Assembly: GCA_040003315.1 (NCBI GenBank)
Contig: JBDUCU010000159.1
Coordinates: 1 to 5,387, forward strand
Direction of reading: 5' to 3'
Length of the DNA: 5,387 bases
Source: JACCZX01 sp040003315
Lineage (GTDB): Bacteria > Pseudomonadota > Gammaproteobacteria > Burkholderiales > Burkholderiaceae_F
In this document: one piece after another, positions 1 through 4,937 of the stretch
Layout of the letters: each line of letters begins with the position of its first letter
Numbering within the stretch: position 1 is the stretch's first letter
Position numbers and translations under genes: made by a program
Notes under the pieces: generated by a model
What the model was told of the DNA's origin: nothing
The model's input: only the letters and a program-made list of their open reading frames with translations
Database searches by the model: none

Positions 1-197
1 CGTTGCTGCTGGATCGGCGGGCACGGCACCGAGCCGAACGAGCAGAATACGCAGCAGTGACCCTCGAGCGGGCGCAGCAGCGTCCTGCACGACAGGCACT
101 CGTAGAAGAATTGGCAGGCGTCCAGCGGCATGGACGTCTGCTTTGCAAACCCGCATTGCGGGCAAGTCAACACCGAGTCAAAAACGATAGCGCGCAT
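1..197 (-). CDS. GDCCVxC-family small Cys-rich protein, 3' end cut by the window
   Basis: Reading from an ATG at 197-195, 65 codons run to the window edge without a stop. The protein has a CPQC pair (residues 12-15), then MPLDAC (23-28), a CLSC pair (34-37), then GHCCVFCS (46-53) and a closing CPPIQ (59-63). This order is the signature of the small family known as GDCCVxC domain-containing (seleno)proteins. Members are usually about 70 residues, so only a short tail is missing. The paired Cys suggest metal binding or thiol redox chemistry; the function is not established to my knowledge. Two departures can be seen: the Asp of GDCC is His here, and both residues of the CC pair are coded by TGC, so this is a Cys form, not a selenocysteine form. 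An in-frame TAG lies 36 nt upstream of the ATG with no other usual start between, which fixes the start. The ribosome binding site is weak. Confidence 0.85.
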   Translation of the reverse strand, partial: MRAIVFDSVLTCPQCGFAKQTSMPLDACQFFYECLSCRTLLRPLEGHCCVFCSFGSVPCPPIQQQ

Positions 198-284
198 CGT
201 GCGTCTTCGTTCGCTTCCTGCCTCAATGACTATCTATTCGTTGCGGCGGCGCTTCCGATTACATCTGGAGCAGCAAGTCGCGTG

Positions 285-325
285 AGGGTGGGACAATACC
301 CTTCGCCCATCGCCACTTAGCGATG
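285..325 (-). other. two short hairpins between the AhpD-like gene and the Cys-rich gene
   Basis: The 142-nt gap between these two minus-strand genes carries two inverted repeats. The first is CATCGC/GCGATG at 308-313 and 320-325, with a 6-nt loop. The second is AGGGT/ACCCT at 285-289 and 298-302, with an 8-nt loop. Neither is followed by a T tract on the minus strand, so they are not classical intrinsic terminators. They could mark the 3' end of the upstream message or be chance. I see no convincing -35/-10 pair for the Cys-rich gene in the same gap. Confidence 0.3.
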
Positions 326-339
326 CGCTGACGAACCAA

Positions 340-930
340 CTACCGGTGCTTGCCGACGGCCCATCCCCGGGTGCCGACATAGCGCTCGCCGGCAGCGACG
401 GCGTCCGCCTCGAGGGTTGTGCTCATGGAGTCGTTCCAGCGGTTTAGGAACCCGAAAAGCGCGATCACGCCGAGAATCTCGACGATCTCATCGTCGCCCC
501 AATGCTGGTGCAATCTCGCGGCGATGGTTGCATCGACCGCATTCGGCACGCTCGATGCTGCCAATGCGAACTCGAATGCGGCCTTCTCCGCTTCTGAAAA
601 CACCGCGCTCTCTCGGAACTGCCAGACGGCTAGCAGCCTGTCCTCGGACGCGCCGTAACGCTTTGCCGCCAGCAGGGTATGCGCCTCGCAATAGCGGCAG
701 CCGGCGCTTGCGCTGGCCAGGTGGCCGATCAGCCGCTTCTGTTCGCTCGTCAGCCTACCCGTGCTTTGCATCACCGCCCGGTTGAGCTGGACGAAGGCCT
801 TGGCGATTTCGGGGCGCCGCTGCATTGTCAGCACGCTGTTGGGCGTGAAGCCAAGCGTCTCGTTGAAGAACTTGGCAAGTTCGGTGAGTTCCGCGGAATG
901 ATCGGCGGGAAGTGGGTCTACCAGAGGCAT
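340..930 (-). CDS. carboxymuconolactone decarboxylase family (AhpD-like) protein
   Basis: This 196-residue cytoplasmic protein belongs to the AhpD/CMD-like fold family. Members with a CxxC pair act as thiol-disulfide or peroxide-reducing partners; true carboxymuconolactone decarboxylases lack it. The redox motif GCRYCEAHT is at residues 77-85, giving C78, C81 and H84. It sits after a helix preceded by TSEQKRLIGH (61-70). A proton-relay Glu lies 12 residues before the first Cys in AhpD; that position is Arg66 here, and the His spacing is CxxCxxH instead of CxxCxxxH, so the mechanism may differ from AhpD. The N-terminal part (19-50) resembles the helical start of peroxidase-related family members. 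The ATG at 930-928 is supported by AGGA at 937-940, 6 nt upstream; the stop is TAG. The gene follows ccdA by 56 nt, so co-transcription with the trx-ccdA pair is likely. The substrate is unknown. Confidence 0.85.
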   Translation of the reverse strand: MPLVDPLPADHSAELTELAKFFNETLGFTPNSVLTMQRRPEIAKAFVQLNRAVMQSTGRLTSEQKRLIGHLASASAGCRYCEAHTLLAAKRYGASEDRLLAVWQFRESAVFSEAEKAAFEFALAASSVPNAVDATIAARLHQHWGDDEIVEILGVIALFGFLNRWNDSMSTTLEADAVAAGERYVGTRGWAVGKHR

Positions 931-986
931 CGGCGATCCTTGTTTGAATCGTGATGATGACGGCGAGCAGAAGTCTTACGGACAAA

Positions 987-1715
987 TCAGAATCGCGTCG
1001 TGAGCTCGGTAAGCCAGTCGGGCGAGATCTCCACCAGGTAGGCTTCGAGCGATCGGTCCCAGCCCACCAGGATTGCCAGCCCAAGCAACACCATCAGGCC
1101 GCCCAACAAATATTTGCCGTAGACGCCGATGCGCAGTAGGGTCCCTCTGGAATTGGTGAACAGCCGACGCGAAGCGGAGCCGATCACCGCGATCGGCAAC
1201 GCCGCGCCGATGCCGAAAACCGCCATCACCAGCGCCACCTGACTGAGCGTCTGGCCTTGGCTCGCCAGCGTGGCCGCGGCGCCGAGCGTCGGCCCGACAC
1301 AGGGCGCCCACACCAGTCCCAGCAGCAGCCCGACGACCAACTGTCCGCCCAGTCCCTCAATTCGAAGGCGGCGCAGCCACTGGTCGCCATAGGTGCCAAG
1401 CGCCGTGGTGGCGCCGGCGAAGCGCTGTTGCAAAGAGGCGCTGAGCAGAATCACTCCGAAGCCGACAAGCAGCACCGCAGCGATATTTCGAAACCACTCG
1501 GCGTCGAGCCCGATTGCAAACCCGATGGTCGCAACAAACAGACCGACGCCGGTGAACGACAGAGCAAGGCCGAGCGACAACGCGAGCGTGCCCAACGGAT
1601 GCGCTGCCAAAGCGGTACCAACGACGATCGGCACCAGCGGCAACACGCACGGCGAAAGGATGGAAAGGACGCCGGCAAGGAAGCCTAAGCCGTAACTCCC
1701 CGGACCAAGCTCCAC
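987..1715 (-). CDS. ccdA: CcdA/DsbD-type transmembrane thiol-electron carrier
   Basis: A 242-residue, strongly hydrophobic protein of the cytochrome c biogenesis CcdA / DsbD transmembrane family, with about six membrane segments. The family moves reducing equivalents from cytoplasmic thioredoxin across the inner membrane to periplasmic thiol proteins. Its two signature Cys are present: C23 in ILSPCVLPLVP (residues 20-30, first helix) and C139 in VWAPCVGPTLG (135-145, fourth helix). These form the membrane disulfide. There is no fused N-terminal or C-terminal thioredoxin domain, so it has the short CcdA architecture, not full DsbD. The start is GTG at 1715-1713. It is the only usual start before an in-frame TAG 9 nt further upstream, and no good Shine-Dalgarno is visible, so translation may be coupled to the thioredoxin gene, which ends 23 nt before it. 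That neighbour, with its signal peptide, is the natural periplasmic partner. The symbol denotes the family; a specific role in cytochrome c maturation is not shown. Confidence 0.88.
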   Translation of the reverse strand: MELGPGSYGLGFLAGVLSILSPCVLPLVPIVVGTALAAHPLGTLALSLGLALSFTGVGLFVATIGFAIGLDAEWFRNIAAVLLVGFGVILLSASLQQRFAGATTALGTYGDQWLRRLRIEGLGGQLVVGLLLGLVWAPCVGPTLGAAATLASQGQTLSQVALVMAVFGIGAALPIAVIGSASRRLFTNSRGTLLRIGVYGKYLLGGLMVLLGLAILVGWDRSLEAYLVEISPDWLTELTTRF

Positions 1716-1738
1716 CGCTACTAGCTAGTGGGCACGCG

Positions 1739-2128
1739 TCACGAGAGTGCCTTGCGCAGCGTCGCCGCGATCGAATCCTTGCTGGTATCCCCGATCGAAC
1801 GGGCCACTTCCTGCTTGCCGCGATAGACGATAAACGTGCTTTGCTCCGCTACGCGAAAGGCGCGGCGCACATCCTTCTGGTTGTCGAAGTTGACCCTGAG
1901 CACCGTGTAATCCTTGAATTCAGGGCTCGCCATCAGCGCGGAAACGATAGGTGCCTGTTGCTTGCAAGTGGGGCACCAGTCCGCATAGACGTCAATCAGC
2001 ACCGGCTTGTTGGCCGCCTGCAGTGTGTCGAACGTGGCCTGGTCGAAGGGCTTGGTTTCCGCCGCCAGGGCGCTCGTTGCCAGAAAAAGGGACAGCACAG
2101 CCAGCGACGAACGGATTGCGGTTTTCAT
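1739..2128 (-). CDS. exported thioredoxin-like protein, CPTC active site
   Basis: A 129-residue protein with a Sec signal peptide: basic start MKTAIR, hydrophobic stretch about 8-20, likely cleavage after LA-A near residue 23. The mature part is a compact thioredoxin fold. It carries PVLIDVYADWCPTCKQQAP (42-60), with the active Cys C52 and C55, and a C-terminal part ending in the GDT motif (113-115). The residue matching the near-invariant cis-proline of thioredoxins is Ser97 in AEQSTFIVY (94-102). That residue lies against the active site, so redox potential or substrate choice may be unusual. The ATG at 2128-2126 has a strong AGGAG 7 nt upstream (2136-2140). With the CcdA-type gene 23 nt downstream it probably forms a periplasmic reducing relay. 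Possible clients include c-type cytochromes, the neighbouring bufferin or other metal-binding thiols; which one cannot be told from sequence. Confidence 0.88.
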   Translation of the reverse strand: MKTAIRSSLAVLSLFLATSALAAETKPFDQATFDTLQAANKPVLIDVYADWCPTCKQQAPIVSALMASPEFKDYTVLRVNFDNQKDVRRAFRVAEQSTFIVYRGKQEVARSIGDTSKDSIAATLRKALS

Positions 2129-2275
2129 CAGTAAGCTCCTAAGTGGGAGGGCATGGTGGTTGAAATTCGATTGCGATTGATGGTGCCAACAGCATGGCGG
2201 TGTCGCCGCGGAACCGGCTGTAACGACCGAGTACCTTCCATTTTGCCTTGCCGCGGGGAAATTTTTGTCTCGCTC
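2129..2275 (-). other. 147-nt spacer between the bufferin operon and the thioredoxin gene
   Basis: This is the longest gap in the minus-strand series downstream of the divergent promoter region. It contains the AGGAG ribosome binding site of the thioredoxin gene at 2136-2140. I see no intrinsic terminator (no GC stem followed by a T tract) after the DoxX gene. I find no second copy of the GTAACC-N16-CGAA motif and no convincing sigma-70 promoter. The thioredoxin, ccdA and ahpD-like genes may therefore be read through from the bufferin operon or have an unrecognised promoter here. Two CCGCGG hexamers, each self-complementary, lie in the gap but do not form a convincing regulatory structure. 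Confidence 0.4.
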
Positions 2276-2749
2276 TCAGCCATACTTGGCGCCGAACCGT
2301 TGCCACAGCAGGTGATCGATCGACACTTTCCCGGGACCCCGGCAGAGCAGCACCAGCAGCATCGCGGCCCATTGGATGTGCGTTGGCCACGCTTGCGGAT
2401 AGACAAAAGCCTCGATCACGGCGGTCATGCCGAGCAGCACGAGGGCGGCCGGCCGCGTCAGCAGTCCCAGGACCAGCAGCACCGGAGTGGTTAGCTCGAT
2501 CGTCGCCGCCAAGATGGCCGCAACCTCCGGCGACAGCAGAGGCACCTTGTATTCATCGACGAACAACGCAACCGCAGTGTCCCAGTTCGCGAGTTTGGTC
2601 ATGCCCGAGTTCCAGAACACCGTGGCCACGGCCAAGCGCAACGGAATGGCGAGAATACTATAGGGCGCGGCGTCGAGCCACCGCAGCACGCGCCCGAAGA
2701 GTGTCGACGCGGTTGGGCGAGTGGCCAGTGAAGCCGTGAACTTGGTCAT
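2276..2749 (-). CDS. DoxX-family membrane protein of the bufferin operon (BufD-like)
   Basis: A 157-residue inner-membrane protein of the DoxX family with four predicted helices, roughly at residues 31-50, 73-97, 99-117 and 124-137. Family marks include the PLRLAVATVFWNSGMTKL stretch (36-53) and the polar ELTTPVLLVLGLLTRPAAL segment (85-103). DoxX proteins are common fourth members of bufferin and related hvf operons. Their exact role is unsettled; quinone-linked redox or membrane support for the maturation or export step has been proposed. The ATG at 2749-2747 overlaps the bufC stop TGA as ATGA, and there is no Shine-Dalgarno of its own, which indicates translational coupling. The open frame continues upstream for 57 more codons inside bufC, but that extension is low-complexity Arg/Gly/Ala shadow sequence and was excluded. 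The stop is TGA at 2278-2276. Confidence 0.86.
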   Translation of the reverse strand: MTKFTASLATRPTASTLFGRVLRWLDAAPYSILAIPLRLAVATVFWNSGMTKLANWDTAVALFVDEYKVPLLSPEVAAILAATIELTTPVLLVLGLLTRPAALVLLGMTAVIEAFVYPQAWPTHIQWAAMLLVLLCRGPGKVSIDHLLWQRFGAKYG

Positions 2750-3549
2750 TGCAGGTGCCACTGCGGCTGCGCCGTACCCGCCGCGTCGCTCAACCTGAAT
2801 GCGACGAGCCGCCCAGCATTCAGGTGATCCGCCAGCAGGGCCGCCGCGTCGCTGCTGGGCGAGCCATCCAGCGCCGCGCCCAGCGGTTGCCCGGCAATGA
2901 GCGCGGTCGCGAAGCGCCAACCTCGTTCATCGATCCTGGTGACGTCGACACCGCTTGCCGAGCGCTCCACCATCAGCCGGACCAGTCCCGCAGCAAGGTC
3001 GATCGCGGCGAGTGCTGCGTCATCCTGTCCCAGTACGGCCCGCCAGATAGTGTCTGCTGGGCAATCGGCCTCGACCAGACCGACCGATGGATGCGCAACG
3101 AAGCGCACGCTGTCGTGATCGGCGGGCTCGATGACCGCGAGTTGAGCGACGTCGAGCGGATCGACATCCGGCGCATGCAGCGCGCGATTCACGGCCCATT
3201 CGAGCCGGGCGACAGCGGCAAGATAGGCAAGCGCAGATGCCGGTGGAAATCTTGCCAGGAACTCGGGAAAGCCGGCGCCGTACTCGTCGAGATAGGGGGT
3301 GCGCGGCGGTTGCTCGTGCGCGAAGATCGACGCCGCGCCGTCGAAAAATTCCGCGCCGACCAGCCGATGGACCGCGGGAAAAGACAAGCGCAGCGCCGTA
3401 ATCAACGTGCTGACCATGGTGTTGCGGTAGACGTCTAGCCTTTGCGCGGGCGCGAGTCCATCGCCGCGAATATGCGCCGCCGCAGCGCTATCCTCGCCCT
3501 GCATGAGGCTGCGCCGCAAGGCATGCTGCAGTTCACGCAGCGACGGCAC
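2746..3549 (-). CDS. bufC: DUF2063 (HvfC/BufC) partner of the RiPP-modifying oxidase
   Basis: A 267-residue protein with an N-terminal DUF2063 domain (about 1-100) followed by a second alpha/beta region to the end. The N-terminal domain shows the family pattern LDVYRNTMVSTLITAL (38-53), then SFPAVHRLVGAEFF (56-69) and PYLDEYGAGFPEFL (85-98). This domain was formerly labelled putative DNA-binding. Genes of this type pair with DUF692 oxidases, and the product is thought to recruit the precursor peptide to the enzyme, as MbnC does for MbnB. The GTG start at 3549-3547 lies 17 nt inside the end of bufB, and GAGG at 3556-3559 gives a 6-nt spacing. The stop overlaps the DoxX start. Order and overlaps with bufB and the DoxX gene strongly support a joint role in bufferin maturation. 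A transcription role is unlikely in this setting. The gene symbol follows the family name. Confidence 0.88.
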   Translation of the reverse strand: MPSLRELQHALRRSLMQGEDSAAAAHIRGDGLAPAQRLDVYRNTMVSTLITALRLSFPAVHRLVGAEFFDGAASIFAHEQPPRTPYLDEYGAGFPEFLARFPPASALAYLAAVARLEWAVNRALHAPDVDPLDVAQLAVIEPADHDSVRFVAHPSVGLVEADCPADTIWRAVLGQDDAALAAIDLAAGLVRLMVERSASGVDVTRIDERGWRFATALIAGQPLGAALDGSPSSDAAALLADHLNAGRLVAFRLSDAAGTAQPQWHLQ

Positions 3550-4423
3550 GCTCGGCCTCGACTCCGCAATGTTCGAGCAGCCTGGCGGCCTTGGCCGCCT
3601 CCGCCAAAAGCACCGTTAGCGCCGGGACATGGGTATCCCATTCAACCAGCGTCGGCAGCGGGCCGAAGCGAGCCAGCGCCTCGGCATAGAGCGTCCAGAC
3701 CGCCGGCGCCACGGGCGAACCGTGGTCGTCAATGCGCAACGTTTGGCCGCCTTCGAGCGGCCTGACCGCGTGGCCCGCGACGTGAATCTCGCCAATGGCG
3801 GGTGCCGGCAGTGCGGCGAGATAGGTCAAGGCGTCCCACCCATGGTTGCACGCGCTGACGTAGATGTTGTTGACGTCGCACAGGATGCCGCAACCGGTGC
3901 GCTCGGCCACCGCGGCCAGGAATTCCCATTCCGGAATGGTCGAGTGCTTGAAGCGCAAGTACGACGATGGATTCTCGATCAGGACCCGGCGCTGCAGACA
4001 GGCTTGGGTTTGGTCGACATTGCGGCAGACCACGTCGAGTGCTTCTTCGGTCAATGGAAGCGGCAGCAGATCGGCGAGATAGATGCCGTCGGCAGTGCTC
4101 CAGGACAAATGCTCGGACACGAGTCCGGGCTCGACCCGGGTGATGACGCGACGGATGCGCTCGAGATGGGTGGCGTCGAGTCCGTCAACGCTGCCAAGCG
4201 ACAAGCCGACGCCGTGCAGCGACAGCGGATAGTCGCGCCGGATCGCGTCGAGAAACCGCAACGGCGTGCCGCCGCCCATGTAATTCTCGGTATGAACCTC
4301 CCACCATGCGACCTCGGGTCGCTCGTCGACGACCACCTGATGGTGCTGGAAACGCAGTCCGATCCCCACGGCGACGGGGATCGGGCCGCGTTCCGAACCT
4401 ATCGCAGCCGACAGCGGAAACAA
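3533..4423 (-). CDS. bufB: DUF692 multinuclear non-heme iron oxidase (BufB-like RiPP enzyme)
   Basis: A 296-residue cytoplasmic TIM-barrel enzyme of the DUF692/MNIO family, which includes MbnB. These enzymes use two or three iron ions and oxygen to rewrite Cys residues of precursor peptides; bufferin enzymes are reported to make thiooxazole-type groups. Likely metal-site motifs appear in order: EVHTENY (42-48), LHGVGLSLG (69-77, H70), SEHLSW (103-108), IENPSSY (149-155), CDVNNIYVSACNH (182-194), GEIHVAGH (211-218), DDHG (232-235) and VEWDTHVP (260-267). The set looks intact, so the enzyme should be active. The first in-frame start after the upstream stop is a TTG at 4423-4421, 13 nt after bufA1. 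It leaves 19 residues before the conserved VGIGLR. A GTG at codon 19 is an alternative but would remove part of the first strand. The end overlaps bufC by 17 nt. The substrate is almost certainly the DUF2282 protein encoded just upstream. Confidence 0.93.
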   Translation of the reverse strand: MFPLSAAIGSERGPIPVAVGIGLRFQHHQVVVDERPEVAWWEVHTENYMGGGTPLRFLDAIRRDYPLSLHGVGLSLGSVDGLDATHLERIRRVITRVEPGLVSEHLSWSTADGIYLADLLPLPLTEEALDVVCRNVDQTQACLQRRVLIENPSSYLRFKHSTIPEWEFLAAVAERTGCGILCDVNNIYVSACNHGWDALTYLAALPAPAIGEIHVAGHAVRPLEGGQTLRIDDHGSPVAPAVWTLYAEALARFGPLPTLVEWDTHVPALTVLLAEAAKAARLLEHCGVEAERAVAA

Positions 4424-4436
4424 CCGCCGCTCGCGC

Positions 4437-4754
4437 TCAGGACGACTTCATGCTGCCGCCCTGGATCTTGGTACAGTCGCCGGCGGGCAGCAGGACGAAT
4501 GACTTGGCATCGCGCGCTTTCGTCGCCTGCCCAGAACACGAATGGGCGCCCTCTGCGCAATCGTTCTTGGCGACCGCGTTGACGCCGTAGCATTTCTCCA
4601 GGTGGTTCTTCTCCATCCGCGCCATTTGGTCCTTGACATCCTGCGGCGCCTTGCTCATGTCCATGCCCGCTGCTTGGGCGGGCAATGCCGACGCCGCCAG
4701 CGCGAGTCCAAGAGCGGCGGAAAGCACGGAAGCGGCAACGATACGACGATTCAT
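4437..4754 (-). CDS. bufA1: DUF2282 bufferin precursor, periplasmic Cys-rich metallophore
   Basis: A 105-residue exported protein. The signal peptide has a basic start (MNRR), a hydrophobic core of about 5-24 and likely cleavage after AQA at residue 28. The mature part of about 77 residues carries four Cys: C55 in EKCYGV, C66 in KNDCAEG, C73 in HSCSGQ and C94 in GDCTKI. This spacing matches the DUF2282 (BufA1) family. In studied bufferins, Cys residues of the core are converted by BufB/BufC before export and the product chelates copper. By analogy, C66 and C73 are the best candidates for modification, with C55 and C94 as outer Cys; that assignment is inference. The ATG at 4754-4752 has GAGAGG 7 nt upstream (4762-4767). 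A SigF-like promoter ends about 50 nt upstream. It is the first gene of the operon, so copper or another stress would raise precursor and enzymes together. Confidence 0.92.
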   Translation of the reverse strand: MNRRIVAASVLSAALGLALAASALPAQAAGMDMSKAPQDVKDQMARMEKNHLEKCYGVNAVAKNDCAEGAHSCSGQATKARDAKSFVLLPAGDCTKIQGGSMKSS

Positions 4755-4804
4755 GGGTGGACCTCTCGGGTTTAAAGTCTCGATGCGAGACCGACAATGC
4801 TAGG

Positions 4805-4830
4805 TTCGCCGTGGCTTCCCAAAAGGTTAC
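4805..4830 (-). promoter_or_regulatory. SigF-type ECF promoter of the bufferin operon
   Basis: On the minus strand GTAACC (4830-4825) is followed after exactly 16 nt (4824-4809) by CGAA (4808-4805). This is identical to the GTAACC-N16-CGAA consensus I recall for Caulobacter crescentus SigF, an ECF sigma factor linked to heavy-metal stress whose targets include a bufferin operon. Transcription would start near 4798, giving a leader of roughly 44 nt with the GAGAGG ribosome site before bufA1. I found no other copy of the full motif in the window. The ECF sigma gene starting 108 nt away on the other strand is the obvious reader. Confidence 0.82.
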
Positions 4831-4868
4831 GGGTCCGGCCAAAGATATAGTGCTCGCCGGCATGACCG

Positions 4869-4896
4869 TTGCGAGTATCGTGAACTCGTGTGTAAA
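4869..4896 (+). promoter_or_regulatory. candidate housekeeping promoter for the sigma factor gene
   Basis: TTGCGA (4869-4874) and TGTAAA (4891-4896) are separated by 16 nt, each matching four of six sigma-70 consensus bases. A start near 4903 would give a leader of about 35 nt before the ATG at 4938. No GTAACC-type motif faces this direction, so the sigma gene does not appear to be driven by the same promoter type as bufA1. The match is modest and may be chance. Confidence 0.35.
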
Positions 4897-4914
4897 AAAA
4901 CGAGTCTTCACTCG
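4894..4914 (-). terminator. possible small terminator hairpin with a T7 tract
   Basis: Read on the minus strand, CGAGT (4914-4910), loop GAAG (4909-4906) and ACTCG (4905-4901) are followed at once by seven T (4900-4894). The stem is only 5 bp, or 6 with a G-U pair, so it would be weak, but the shape is that of an intrinsic terminator. It lies upstream of the bufA1 promoter and would stop antisense transcription out of the sigma gene from entering the bufferin operon. On the plus strand the same repeat forms a hairpin in the predicted sigma leader. Confidence 0.35.
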
Positions 4915-4937
4915 CTGGCAGCGACGTCCGGATCCAG

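Noticed and set aside
3..320. Plus-strand open frame at the left edge
   Set aside because: The reverse strand of 1-197 encodes a clear Cys-rich family protein; the plus frame is Arg/Ala-rich with no recognisable motif.
2128..2154. Eight-codon open frame (MPSHLGAY) ending in TGATG at the thioredoxin start
   Set aside because: It could be a coupled leader peptide, but it has no ribosome binding site of its own, lacks any regulatory residue pattern, and the thioredoxin gene already has a strong AGGAG.
2206..2257. Paired CCGCGG sites in the gap before the thioredoxin gene
   Set aside because: Short self-complementary GC hexamers are expected by chance at this GC content, and there is no T tract or nearby promoter element.
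2750..2920. 57-codon N-terminal extension of the DoxX protein
   Set aside because: It lies fully inside bufC in another frame, is Arg/Gly/Ala low complexity, and the ATGA overlap at 2746-2749 is a far better start.
2749..3438. Plus-strand open frame (229 codons) opposite bufC
   Set aside because: It is the antisense shadow of bufC with Arg-rich composition and no recognisable domain.
3629..4582. Long plus-strand open frame (317 codons) opposite bufB and bufA1
   Set aside because: It is antisense to two well-recognised genes, has Arg/Gln-rich low-complexity translation and no family features; high GC content explains the lack of stops.
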